Source: RH-AL1 sp965198485 (GTDB taxonomy: Bacteria > Pseudomonadota > Alphaproteobacteria > Rhizobiales > Beijerinckiaceae). Taken from it: DNA of 64,000 nucleotides. This document shows, piece by piece, positions 46,264 to 54,813 of the stretch (the stretch's first letter is position 1; each line of letters opens with the position of its first letter). The stretch is from the NCBI GenBank assembly GCA_965198485.1, contig CBDAPQ010000005.1, positions 1,860,001 to 1,924,000 on the forward strand, in the 5' to 3' direction. The notes beneath the pieces are model-generated. The model was given only the letters and a program-made list of their open reading frames with translations. It had not been told where the DNA came from and searched no databases. The translations under genes were made by a program, and so were the position numbers.

Positions 46264-46328
46264 GGCCGAAGCTCCGTGCGCCCGTAGCCCGACCCTGGGA
46301 GCCTCGCCCTTCAGCGGCTACGCGGGCC

Positions 46329-46351
46329 ATCGGCCACGGCATCCTCATCAG
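46329..46351 (+). repeat. 23-bp direct repeat, copy 2
   Basis: Exact duplicate of 46174-46196, 155 bases downstream and outside any recognised gene. It looks like the residue of a partial duplication of the coiled-coil gene. Confidence 0.8.
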
Positions 46352-46407
46352 TCGATCGGGAGGATGGGTGGAGTCCGCAACCATCGCCAGGGGTGAGTTT
46401 CACTGCC

Positions 46408-46509
46408 ATGGACACGATCATCCGCTTCTTCCCCTTTGCTTTCTCTTTGTTGGCCGTCGTAGCCTTCGTCTTCATGCTGTGGGTCCTGATCGGCCGTAGA
46501 GACCGATAG
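46408..46509 (+). CDS. Putative 33-residue membrane peptide
   Basis: MDTIIRFFPF followed by an uninterrupted hydrophobic helix (AFSLLAVVAFVFMLWVLIG) and the basic tail RRDR. Composition and positive-inside tail are those of a real single-span micro-protein, but no family is recognised and the SD (GGTGAG, about eleven bases upstream) is weak. Tentative. Confidence 0.35.
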   Translation: MDTIIRFFPFAFSLLAVVAFVFMLWVLIGRRDR

Positions 46510-47161
46510 ATCGAAAGCCGGACCCGCTCTGCCTGATGCACCAATAATGCGAAGGCTGCGATCCCGAACCCGCAGGCCTCGTCTTCAGCTGCCGCGCAAG
46601 ACGGGCGATACGCGTGCGAGATGAGGAGAGGCGAGGGAATAGACGAAGAGCTGCGTTGAGCCAGATGGTTGGAACCGCTGCTTTGGGTGTGGCAAGCGGT
46701 CGTTCGCGGCTGATTGGACCGGGTCGGCTTCGCGCCCTTTGTCGTCGTTCCCCGATGCAAGAAGCGGTTGTCTTCGCGGACGAGCGATGTGATCCGCTCC
46801 GCGCAATGGCGCCTGGTCAGGGACGCTGCCGCACAAGTCGCACCCCGCCGGAAAGCCGCGCGGCCAGGTCCGCTCTGTCGCCTGCGCGGAGATGTCGGCG
46901 ACGAGCCGGAACGCGGCGCTCCCGGCTGATATCGCTGCGCCTTCTCTTCGGTCAGGATCGCGCCGGCAGCTTCGCGCTGCTGAAGAAAGACATCATGGAC
47001 ATCTCAAGCAGCACACCACTTCGGCCGGGCTTGAACCTGTCGCTTTAGGAAGGCCGATGGGGTGGACAAACGAACTGACAGGCGACCCGCTTCCGGCTAA
47101 GGCCGACCCTGGATTACGTGGCGCGATGTCGCCGTGGCGGCGGACATGGACCAGATCGTTT
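46510..47161. other. Gene-poor stretch
   Basis: 652 bases with no convincing gene on either strand. Open frames here lack codon-position bias and family motifs. The right end should carry the promoter of the TetR gene. Confidence 0.5.
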
Positions 47162-47797
47162 ATGCTTAGGCCTGCTTCATCTCAATCGGCCACGGATGCA
47201 TCATCGACACGGCGGCTGATTCTAGATGCTGCCGCCAAGGTTTTCCTGGCCAGGGGTTACCGAGGCGCCAGCATGGAGCTGGTGGCGCTCGAGTCCGGGG
47301 CCGGAAGGCGGACCGTCTATAATCATTTCAAGAGCAAGAAGATCTTGTTCGACGCAACGATCGCTGTCCTCTGGGAAACCATGCCGGTCGGCGGAATCGT
47401 CGGCCGAGAAGAGACTTCGAGCCGTCCCGAGCACGTGCTTCGTGAAATCGGCAACGCAATCGCTGATTTCTGGGCGCCGGAAGAAGCCGCGGCCTTCTTG
47501 CGGCTGATCATACGCGAAGGCAGCCAATACCCGGAGTTGGCTGAGAGTTTCTTCACGTTCGGCCGCGATCCCGCGCGGAGCACCGTCAGCGATTACATGC
47601 GACGACTCGCCGAGGACAAGGTCCTGGACATTCCCGATCTCGATCTCGCGGTGACGCAGTTCATCGATCTGATCATCGGGCCCGTGCTGTTCGACCGTTT
47701 GGTTGCGGGCAAGAAACCGCCTTCGAAGAAACGACAGCGCTACGTCGTCGAGGAGGCCGTCGAAATGATCCTTTGCCGCTATGGGCGGAAGGACTGA
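47162..47797 (+). CDS. TetR-family regulator with AefR-like C-terminal domain
   Basis: About 211 residues from MLRPASSQ. The N-terminal TetR helix-turn-helix is complete (TRRLILDAAAKVFLARGYRGASMELVALESGAGRRTVYNHFKSKKILFDAT). The C-terminal part (FWAPEEAAAFLRLIIREGSQYPELAESFFTFGRDPARSTVSDYMRRL) is AefR-like. It is encoded just upstream of an alpha/beta hydrolase, with a large palindrome between, suggesting control of that gene. An ATG at 47126 is also possible; neither has a clear SD. Confidence 0.85.
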   Translation: MLRPASSQSATDASSTRRLILDAAAKVFLARGYRGASMELVALESGAGRRTVYNHFKSKKILFDATIAVLWETMPVGGIVGREETSSRPEHVLREIGNAIADFWAPEEAAAFLRLIIREGSQYPELAESFFTFGRDPARSTVSDYMRRLAEDKVLDIPDLDLAVTQFIDLIIGPVLFDRLVAGKKPPSKKRQRYVVEEAVEMILCRYGRKD

Positions 47798-48022
47798 GCG
47801 GCACGCCGGCGTTCGGTTGACGCTTGCTCGCGACCAGCTGGCCGCTCTGGTGCGCCGCGAACCTCGGCGCCGGGTCCTACGATGCCGGGTCGAGGACCGA
47901 AGTCCGGCGCCATGCCGGAGCAGCCTGCAGCCGACGCCCTCGCGGCCGAACGGCAAGTCCTAGAAGTCGCCCTTGATTGTCGCCACAAGCGCCTTCTTGA
48001 CACGTTCGCTTCAACCACCACA
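47798..48022. other. Intergenic between TetR and hydrolase genes
   Basis: The space between the TetR stop and the hydrolase ATG at 48147 is 349 bases. This left part shows no gene; the right part carries the palindrome listed next. Confidence 0.5.
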
Positions 48023-48047
48023 TTGGCACTGCACAGTGTAGTGCCAA
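48023..48047. promoter_or_regulatory. 25-bp palindrome, candidate TetR operator
   Basis: TTGGCACT-g-CAC-a-GTG-t-AGTGCCAA: eleven of the twelve mirrored base pairs match around a central base at 48035. It lies 99 bases upstream of the hydrolase ATG and 225 bases after the TetR stop. Length and symmetry fit a TetR-family dimer-pair site. Confidence 0.65.
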
Positions 48048-48146
48048 TTGGAGTTCGATGGCAGGGAGGGCGTGGTCGCGGCGCTCGGTCTTCTTCCTGA
48101 GGCCCCAGAGGGCTTTGCCGCGCGCCTGCTCGTGATGGAGGTATCG

Positions 48147-49358
48147 ATGAAGCTTGCTTTTGAAGACGAGTCCTTCGCGTTCGAATTCGTTCGCAACCTA
48201 GGATTCACGTATTACGGCGGCGCCGATATCGGCGAGATGTTCGCGACCGCGGCCCTGATCAAGGAAGGGGATTTCGAGAGCTGGTTCACGCAGTGGGAAA
48301 AGCGGGCGCGAAAGACCTTGGCCCGGGCTGACGCCGATCTCGCAGGCGGTCATTCGGAGAGCGCGCGCGAAGCGTATTTGCGTGCGTCGACCTACTTCCG
48401 GACCGCGGAGTTCTACCTGCACTGCGACCCCGACGACGTGCGGATCATGACCACGTCCAAGGCGTCGGAGCAGGCCTACGCGAAGGCGGCGGAGCTTGCC
48501 GGGTCCACCTGGGAGCGGGTGGAGATCCCTTACGAGGGGACCACCCTGCCGGGCTACTTCTACAAGGTCGACGAGTCCGGCAGACCGCGCCCGACCGTCA
48601 TCTTCCACGGCGGCTACGACTCGAGCCTGGAGGAGCTGTTCTTCTTCGGGGCTGCTGCGGCGGTCCGGCGCGGCTATAACTGCCTCACGTTCGACGGCCC
48701 CGGCCAAGGAATGCCTGCCCGCGAGCAGAAGCTGTTCTTCCGGCACGATTGGGAGAAGGTCGTCACCCCTGTCGTGGACTACGCCCTGACCCGGCCCGAG
48801 GTCGACGGCGACAATCTCGCGTTGATCGGGATGAGCCTTGGCGGCTACCTCGCGGCGCGCGCGGTCGCGTTCGAGCACAGGTTCCGCGCGGCCGTCTTCT
48901 TCGACGGCGTCTACGACGCCTTCGGCGCCTTTCACCACATGTTCCCCGCGGAGGCGATCGCCGCATACGCCGCCGGGGACGGCCAAACGTGCGAACGGAT
49001 CATCTCCCAAGTCATGGAGCACGCGACGGGTGTTCGCTGGGCCGTGACGCAGGGCCTTTGGTGCTTCGACGCCGACAGCGTCACGGCTTTGCTCGACAAG
49101 ATCAAGCTCATGACGATGGAAGGCACCGTCCAGCAGATCCGCTGCCCATGCCTGGTCCTCGACGCCGAAGGGGAGCAGTTCTTCGGTGGTCAGCCGCGGA
49201 GGATGTACGACGCCCTCGTGTCACCGAAGACGTTCTTCGAGTTCACCCGCGACGACGGGGCGGAGAACCACTGCCAGTCCGGCGCCTTGGCGTACAAGGA
49301 TGAGGTCGTCTTCAATTGGTTGGACGACATCCTGAAACCACATCGACATCGTACATAG
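48147..49358 (+). CDS. Alpha/beta hydrolase, DHPON-hydrolase/FrsA-like
   Basis: 403 residues from the ATG with GGAG seven bases upstream. An all-helical N-terminal region (~1-120) precedes the hydrolase fold: VIFHGGYDSSLEE (oxyanion HGG), LTFDGPGQGMP, the nucleophile Ser230 in LIGMSLGGYLA, an acid in LVLDAEGE and His375 in GAENHCQSGA. This N-terminal cap with GPGxG is typical of 2,6-dihydroxypseudooxynicotine hydrolase-like C-C or ester hydrolases. The substrate is unknown. Probably controlled by the TetR protein encoded upstream. Confidence 0.85.
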   Translation: MKLAFEDESFAFEFVRNLGFTYYGGADIGEMFATAALIKEGDFESWFTQWEKRARKTLARADADLAGGHSESAREAYLRASTYFRTAEFYLHCDPDDVRIMTTSKASEQAYAKAAELAGSTWERVEIPYEGTTLPGYFYKVDESGRPRPTVIFHGGYDSSLEELFFFGAAAAVRRGYNCLTFDGPGQGMPAREQKLFFRHDWEKVVTPVVDYALTRPEVDGDNLALIGMSLGGYLAARAVAFEHRFRAAVFFDGVYDAFGAFHHMFPAEAIAAYAAGDGQTCERIISQVMEHATGVRWAVTQGLWCFDADSVTALLDKIKLMTMEGTVQQIRCPCLVLDAEGEQFFGGQPRRMYDALVSPKTFFEFTRDDGAENHCQSGALAYKDEVVFNWLDDILKPHRHRT

Positions 49359-49564
49359 CTGGACGCTTCCGCTTACTTCAGCCTCGAACGTGGCCGGTCT
49401 TCTTCCGGCAGGTATCTATCCGATCACGTAAGCTCGCGCCGGTCTCCACAAACGATTCAGCGTCGCCGACCTGCTTCGTGCAGCGGCCATCGCTATGTCG
49501 GATCTCGTCTCTGTCGCCGCATGAAAATTCCGTCATGTGGCCGTACGGCAGCGCGTTTCAGGCC
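49359..49564. other. Intergenic after hydrolase gene
   Basis: The gene-free stretch runs from 49359 to 49742 (384 bases). Its first 200 bases show nothing recognisable; the rest is the repeat listed next. Confidence 0.5.
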
Positions 49565-49747
49565 CTTGTCGCGGTTCGCGACGATGGCAGGCTTTCCTGT
49601 CGCGGTACCCTGACAACCGCCCCTCATTGTGTCGCGGTACGGTGACTTTGGCAGGCCCAAATGTCAGGGCTCAAGACGTGCCGGCGCCGGTTTCACGAGG
49701 GCGGACCACGGTGGACGCGGCACGTGATACCGGTTAAGATACCTACC
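49565..49747 (+). repeat. ~180-bp interspersed repeat, copy A
   Basis: It starts CTTGTCGCGGTTCGCG and ends ACCGGTTAAGATACCTA. The same order of blocks (TGTCGCGGTACCCTGACA, GGTGACTTTGGCAGG, ATGTCAGGG, CGAGGGCGG, GGACGCG, ACCGGTTA-GATACCTA) is found on the opposite strand at 59103-59284 with roughly three quarters of positions identical by eye. Internal subrepeats of TGTCGCGGTAC occur twice. It ends on the stop codon of the ABC permease gene. Confidence 0.85.
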
Positions 49748-51311
49748 TGGTCGACAGGTGACGATCAAGCGGCGAGGCGGACGTCTCCCGCCCCGTACCG
49801 GCGAGGCCGACGGCGAGCAGGATGACACCCGCGATCACGATCGGGGCGATGGCGAAGAGCCAGGCGTGGGCGGCGGCGAGGGCGGCGGCGCCGGCCAGCG
49901 AGACCGAAAGGAAGGCCTCGGCGAAGGTGGCGAAGCGCGACGAGGTCTGCCGGCGCCGGAAGTTCGAGCGCTTGGCCTGTTTGCGGAAGATGTACTGCAC
50001 CGTGCCGGCCCCCGCCGTCGCCGCGGCGGCGCCGGCGAGGGTGACCACGGCGATGAACGGCTTGGCGAAGGCCAGGGCCAGGACGATCGGCAGGACCGGC
50101 ACGCAGACGGCGAGCGCCACCGCCTCGACCTTGGCGCGCAGGATGGCGCGGGGCGGCACGGGCGCGGTGGCGATGAGGTCGGGCGCGTCCTCGCCCGAGA
50201 CGGCCAGCCAGGCGAAGCCGCCGGCGAGCTGGCCCGCGGCCATGACGAGGATCGGCACCAGCACCACCAGCCCGTCGCCGGCGGCGCCGTAGTCGCGCCA
50301 CAGCAGGAAGGCCGGCGGCACGAGGTAGAGCACCTGCATCAGGCTCTGCGAGACGAGCCAGGGATCGCGGCGAAGCAGGATCAGCTCCTTCCCCCGCAGC
50401 ACCTGGGCGGGCGAGCGGCGGCGGAAGGTGGCGCGGCTCGCCGCGGCCGGCGCGCGCCGCGCGTCGGCATCCCCCGAGCGCATCGCGCCGGCGGCGAGTG
50501 CGGTGGCGGTCCCGGCGACCGCCGCGACGAGCAGAGCGAGGCTGGCGGCGAGGATCGCGGCGAGCGGCAGGGCCTCGCCGAGCGCGGCGCGGGCCGGCCA
50601 CCACACCGGGCTGTCGAGGCCCGGCGCCGCGGCGATCCAGGCCGGCGAGCGCAGCATCAGGCTGCGCGACAGGGTACCGTAGGAAAGGATCGCGCCGACC
50701 TGGATCGCCACGACGAAGCCGGCGCCGAGCACGGCGGCGACGACCTGCGCCGCGAGCCGCGTCCGCGCCGGGCCGCACAGCCGGAACAGCAGGGTCACCA
50801 GCGCCGCCGCCGCCGCCGTCGCCGAAAGCGCCATGGCGACGAGGACGCCGTAGCCCAGGAGGAAGCGCGGCCCGCCGAGCGAGGCCAGCACGTCGATCGC
50901 CGGGCCGACGAGCAGCACCGCCATGGCGACGGCGGCGAGGGCGTTGGCGGCGAGGCGCACGCTGAACAGAAGCGGCGCCGGCGCCGGCGAGGACAGCACC
51001 AGGTCGAGATCGGCGCGGGCGTAGAACGCGCGGGTGACGCTCTCCACGGCCTGCGAGAGGATCAGCATCCAGGTCAGCAGCGCCGAGCCGGTGAGCAGCA
51101 GGAACACGCCCTTGTCGGGGTGCGCGAGGCCGGCGACGGCGGGGCCGAGCGAGACATAGGCGACGCCGTGCAGTACGGCGACGAAGACGGCCAGGGCCAC
51201 GAGCGCCGCCGCGCCGCGCCCGCGGCGGCCGCCGCGCAGCATCGCCGCCGCGTCGCGCCACGCCAGCCGCAGCTCGTGGCGCGCGAACCAGGCGAGCGAG
51301 CCCTGCCTCAT
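49743..51311 (-). CDS. ABC-2 type exporter permease
   Basis: 522 residues from MRQGSLAWFARHELRLAWRD, with about 12 predicted membrane helices. The layout (cytosolic Arg-rich start, paired 6-helix halves, central cytosolic stretch RRSPAQVLRGKELILLRRDPWLVSQ) is that of ABC-2/Fun-type exporter permeases. Its ATG overlaps the TGA of the ATPase gene by four bases. The substrate is unknown. The last few codons overlap repeat copy A. Confidence 0.82.
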   Translation of the reverse strand: MRQGSLAWFARHELRLAWRDAAAMLRGGRRGRGAAALVALAVFVAVLHGVAYVSLGPAVAGLAHPDKGVFLLLTGSALLTWMLILSQAVESVTRAFYARADLDLVLSSPAPAPLLFSVRLAANALAAVAMAVLLVGPAIDVLASLGGPRFLLGYGVLVAMALSATAAAAALVTLLFRLCGPARTRLAAQVVAAVLGAGFVVAIQVGAILSYGTLSRSLMLRSPAWIAAAPGLDSPVWWPARAALGEALPLAAILAASLALLVAAVAGTATALAAGAMRSGDADARRAPAAASRATFRRRSPAQVLRGKELILLRRDPWLVSQSLMQVLYLVPPAFLLWRDYGAAGDGLVVLVPILVMAAGQLAGGFAWLAVSGEDAPDLIATAPVPPRAILRAKVEAVALAVCVPVLPIVLALAFAKPFIAVVTLAGAAAATAGAGTVQYIFRKQAKRSNFRRRQTSSRFATFAEAFLSVSLAGAAALAAAHAWLFAIAPIVIAGVILLAVGLAGTGRETSASPLDRHLSTR

Positions 51312-52066
51312 GCCGCCGCCCGCGCGTCGCCCGGCGCAGCTTCGACGAGATCGAGGAACACGTCCTCGAGGCTGGCGTCGGCGGCGATCGCGCCGGAGCG
51401 GGCGCGCAGCTCGGCCAGCGTGCCCTCGGCGACGAGCCGGCCGCCGGCGATGATGCCGATGCGCTCGGCCATGCGCTCGGCGACCTCGAGGATGTGGGTG
51501 GTCATGACCACGGTGCAGCCGGCGGCGACGCGGGCCAGCAGCACGTTCTTGACCTGGCGCGCGGCGCCGGCATCGAGTCCGGTGAGCGGCTCGTCGAGGA
51601 TGATCAGGCGCGGGTCGTGCACCAGCGCGCCGGCCAGCGCCACCTTCTGGCGCATGCCCTTGGAGAAGCCGCCGCAGCGCTCGTGCGCGTGGGGGCCGAG
51701 GCCGAGCAGCGCGATCAGCGCCTCGGCCTCGCGCCGGGCCGCGGCGGGCGCGACCGACCAGAGGCCGGCGACGAACTCGAGGTATTCCACCGGGCTCAGC
51801 TTGTCGTAGAGCATCGGCTCGTCGGGCAACCAGGCGGTGATCCGCTTGGCCTCGATCGGGCGTCTCAGCGCGTCGATGCCGAAGATCGCGATCGAGCCGG
51901 CGTCGGGCCGCAGCAGGCCGGCGGTCATGCGCAGGGTGGTGGTCTTGCCGGCACCGTTGGGTCCGAGCAGTGCGTAGAACTCGCCGGCGCGCAGCGTCAG
52001 GTCGAGGTCGCGCACCGCCGGCCGATCGAAGCTCTTGGCCAATCCCTTGATCGTGAGTGCGTCCAC
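51308..52066 (-). CDS. ABC transporter ATP-binding protein
   Basis: 252 residues from GTG with GGAG seven bases upstream. Walker A GPNGAGKTT, Q-loop region LPDEPMLYDKLSP, signature FSKGMRQKVALAGAL (degenerate SKGMRQK), Walker B LIILDEPLTGLD and H-loop TTHILE are all present. It energises the permease encoded by the next gene (ATGA overlap). The longer open frame upstream lacks homology. Confidence 0.92.
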   Translation of the reverse strand: MDALTIKGLAKSFDRPAVRDLDLTLRAGEFYALLGPNGAGKTTTLRMTAGLLRPDAGSIAIFGIDALRRPIEAKRITAWLPDEPMLYDKLSPVEYLEFVAGLWSVAPAAARREAEALIALLGLGPHAHERCGGFSKGMRQKVALAGALVHDPRLIILDEPLTGLDAGAARQVKNVLLARVAAGCTVVMTTHILEVAERMAERIGIIAGGRLVAEGTLAELRARSGAIAADASLEDVFLDLVEAAPGDARAAA

Positions 52067-52471
52067 GCCGTCGCTCCGCCGCGCCCGAGCAGCGCCGCCG
52101 CAAAGATAAGGCGGGCTGCTTGCGTTTTGCTGAACGGAACAAGGATTTTCGCCAGGCGCCTTTTCGATCGCGATGATCGGCTGGAGCACGGTGCGCGGGA
52201 CACCGGATCCTCATCTGCTCGAGCCTCGTGCGGCATGTCGTCTGCGCCTCGGCGATCGTAGGATCCGTCCTTCCGATCGTGCGAAGGGCCGAGAAGGATG
52301 AGTCTCGTCTTGAAGAGACAGACCGCTTCCGGCCCGCTCACGTCGTAAGGCAATAAGGCGGTAGTCCGCCAGGCTACGCCATGTCATATCGGCAGCGGAA
52401 GTTCGCACGAAAGGGTGGTCGAGCGTAGCATATCGAATGCCAGCTGCCTCACCCACTTACGATCGCTTCTC
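52067..52471. other. Intergenic between ABC operon and epimerase gene
   Basis: 405 bases; no gene or structured repeat recognised. It lies downstream of the epimerase gene and upstream of the ABC operon, whose promoter it should contain. Confidence 0.5.
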
Positions 52472-53398
52472 TCACCCCGCGAAGGACACCGCCGCCTGTT
52501 CCGCACCGCGTTCGAAGGGTGTCGCGTCGGACCAGAACCTGGCGGCGAACTTGCTCGCATCGACCCGGTACGGGCGATCCCAGGTGAAGGCGACGTCGGC
52601 GACCTCGCGCAGGAACGGCGACACCAGCCCGAGCAGCGGCAAGCTCCGAAGCGGGATCGTCGTCACCCTCGCCCGAACACCAAGGGCCTCGGCGCCCAGG
52701 GCCAGGATCTCGCGCGGCGTCCGCGTCGGCGCGCACGGCATGTTCCAAGCCTGGCCATACACATCGTCGGGCGCGTCGAGCAGCGTCACCACCGCCCGCG
52801 CGACATCGGGCACGAAGGCGAAATCGTGCGGGGTGTCGGGCGGCGCGACCAGCAGCGCCGCCTTGCCTCGCGCGAGACGCCCGAAACCGGTGTCGCCGAT
52901 ATGAGAGCCGCCCACATCGGGTCCGTAGAAGTCGGGCACGCGCAGGGCGGCGACCCGCACCCGCTCGCTCGCCGCGAGCCACAGTCGCGTGACGGCAGAG
53001 CGGATGGCCGGCTTGGCGCCCCTGCCCGTCAGCGGCATGTCCTCGCGCAACGGGGTGTCCTGCGGCCCAAGCATGTAGAGATCGTCCACGAACACCATGC
53101 GGGCGCCGGCGCCTTCGCAGGCCGCAAGCGCGTTGGCCATCGCTTTGGGCCAAGCCTTACGCCACACGTTGCTGTCGTAGGGGAAGCCGACCGCCAACAC
53201 GACCTGGCTCGCGCCCTCGACGGCACGCGCGAGCGCCTCGGCGTCCAGCACGTCGCAGGGCACGAAGGTCGACCCTGCCGGCAGGTCCGCAGGTCGGCTC
53301 CGCTGCGCCACGCGGACGCTGGTGCCGCGCCCGGTCAAGGCGCGGGCCGTGGCTCGCCCCACGGCACCATACCCGATGATCGTGATCAATCCATTCAT
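52472..53398 (-). CDS. NAD(P)-dependent epimerase/dehydratase-like protein
   Basis: 308 residues from MNGLITIIGYGAVGRATARAL (GxGxxG dinucleotide loop). FVPCDVLDAEAL, VVLAVGFPYDSNVW, MVFVDDLYMLGP and VPDFYGPDVG follow the extended/atypical SDR order; the YxxxK active site is not obvious, so it may be an atypical SDR with altered catalysis. Divergent from a LysR gene across 105 bp, which probably controls it. GAGG lies eight bases before the ATG. Confidence 0.82.
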   Translation of the reverse strand: MNGLITIIGYGAVGRATARALTGRGTSVRVAQRSRPADLPAGSTFVPCDVLDAEALARAVEGASQVVLAVGFPYDSNVWRKAWPKAMANALAACEGAGARMVFVDDLYMLGPQDTPLREDMPLTGRGAKPAIRSAVTRLWLAASERVRVAALRVPDFYGPDVGGSHIGDTGFGRLARGKAALLVAPPDTPHDFAFVPDVARAVVTLLDAPDDVYGQAWNMPCAPTRTPREILALGAEALGVRARVTTIPLRSLPLLGLVSPFLREVADVAFTWDRPYRVDASKFAARFWSDATPFERGAEQAAVSFAG

Positions 53399-53503
53399 GA
53401 CATCCGCCTCTTGCCGGCCGCCTGTCGGCCGCGGCATGCAAGATGGCGAGCCGCTGAACGGAAGAAAATCGGCTAGGATAGTGGGGTCATTGCACGGAAA
53501 CCT

Positions 53504-54394
53504 ATGAACGAGCCGGACTGGGACCTGTACCGCACCTTCCTCGCTGTGCTTCTCGACGGGACACTCTCCGGCGCCGCGCGGCGGCTCGGGCTGGCGCAGC
53601 CGACGGTCGCGCGCCACGTCGAGGCTCTCGAAGCTGGCTTAGGTGTCGAGTTGTTCCTGCGCTCGCGGCTCGGGCTTATCCCGACCGACAAGGCGTTGGA
53701 CTTGAAGCCGCTCGCAGAGACGTTGGCGGCCACGTCCGCCGCTTTGCTCCGCTCAGCAAAGGCAGGAACGGACGATGTCGCCGGCATCGTCCGCATCAGC
53801 GCTAGCGAGATGGTGGGTCTCGAACACCTCCCGCCCATCCTCGCGCGTCTGCGCCGGGATCATCGCCACCTGGGTGTCGAACTGGTCCTGTCGAACGCGG
53901 CCGACGACCTGCTCCGCCGCGATGCCGACATCGCTGTCCGCATGTTCGCGCCCGAGCAGGAGGTCCTTGTTGCGAGACGGCTCCCGTCCATTCCCATAGG
54001 TCTCTACGCGCATGCCGACTACCTCGCCCGACGCGGGACGCCGTTCACGGTCGAGAACATGAACGAGCACGACTTGATCGGCTTCGATCGGGAAACGCCC
54101 GCGCTGCGCGCCTTCGTCGAGCGCTATCCGTTCCTGTCGCGACCGACCTTCGCCCTGGCGAGCGACAGCGACTACGCCCAGTTCGCCGCGGTCCGCGCCG
54201 GCCTCGGGATCGGCGTTTGCCAGGTGCCGATCGCACGACGTCACCCGGCCCTCGTCCGCGTGCTGCCCAGCGTGTTCGACCTGCCGCTGGATCTGTGGGT
54301 CGTGATGCACGAGGACCTCAAGCGCAGCCGCCGCGTACGCGTCGCCTTCGAGGCCCTGGTCGAGGGCCTCGAAGGCCTCGGCAACGGTCTTTAG
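53504..54394 (+). CDS. LysR-family transcriptional regulator
   Basis: 296 residues. N-terminal winged helix-turn-helix: WDLYRTFLAVLLDGTLSGAARRLGLAQPTVARHVEALE, then the effector domain (GIVRISASEMVGLEHLPPILARL; DIAVRMF; FAAVRAGLGIGVCQVPIA). The usual target is the divergent neighbour, here the epimerase-like gene. The inducer is unknown. Its end overlaps by four bases the convergent SnoaL-like remnant. Confidence 0.92.
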   Translation: MNEPDWDLYRTFLAVLLDGTLSGAARRLGLAQPTVARHVEALEAGLGVELFLRSRLGLIPTDKALDLKPLAETLAATSAALLRSAKAGTDDVAGIVRISASEMVGLEHLPPILARLRRDHRHLGVELVLSNAADDLLRRDADIAVRMFAPEQEVLVARRLPSIPIGLYAHADYLARRGTPFTVENMNEHDLIGFDRETPALRAFVERYPFLSRPTFALASDSDYAQFAAVRAGLGIGVCQVPIARRHPALVRVLPSVFDLPLDLWVVMHEDLKRSRRVRVAFEALVEGLEGLGNGL

Positions 54395-54726
54395 TGCGTC
54401 CTTGGCGGCCGTTTCGCCGAGCCGCGACGCTCCTCGGAAGCGTGGACTTGCCTGGTTTGGACTTGCCTGGTTTGGACTTGCCTGGTTTGGACTTGCTTGG
54501 TTTGGAACTCGCCCGGTGCGGACTCGCCCGGTGCCGGCGGTGCCGCGACGCTCGCTTGATGGTTGACGTAGTCGTCGGCGAACAAGGCCATGACGGCCGT
54601 TAAGTCATGGGCGGCGAGGGTGGCGGCGAAGCGTCCGACGACCATGGCGGCACGCCCGGTCTGCGCCGTCCGGCTCGCGGCGAGGGTACCGGCCGCGGCC
54701 AGGCTCGCTCCGGCCGCGCGCGTCAT
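54391..54726 (-). pseudogene. SnoaL-like (NTF2 fold) gene truncated by a tandem-repeat tract
   Basis: About 111 residues. A signal-like start (MTRAAGASLAAAGTLAAS) leads to VVGRFAATLAAHDLTAVMALFADDYVNHQASVA, the first third of a SnoaL/ester-cyclase-type NTF2 domain. The expected beta-strands then give way to low-complexity QTRQV repeats made by a 15-bp tandem array and a non-homologous tail. The fold cannot be complete, so it is called a remnant; a secreted short protein is the alternative. Confidence 0.55.
54443..54537. repeat. 15-bp tandem repeat tract
   Basis: Four copies of TGGACTTGCCTGGTT (54443-54502, the fourth with one change) are followed by two diverged units, GGA(A)CTCGCCCGGTGC, to about 54537. 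The 15-bp length keeps the frame open in the minus-strand gene (QTRQV units). Copy number is likely to vary between isolates. Confidence 0.9.
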
Positions 54727-54813
54727 CACCTGTCATCTGAGCATGGCATGTCTCCTACGCTCGGCATCGAACCTCCCCGCGGAAGATAATGGGCGCGGGA
54801 TCAACGGAGCCTC

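Noticed and set aside
49537..49737. 66-codon frame in repeat copy A reading SRYPDN...RGTVTLAGPNVRAQD
   Set aside because: Copy B is open in a related phase but with different starts and no SD; the similarity is explained by the DNA repeat itself.
54443..54537. Possible CRISPR-like array
   Set aside because: Units are contiguous 15-mers without spacers, inside a reading frame; no cas genes nearby.
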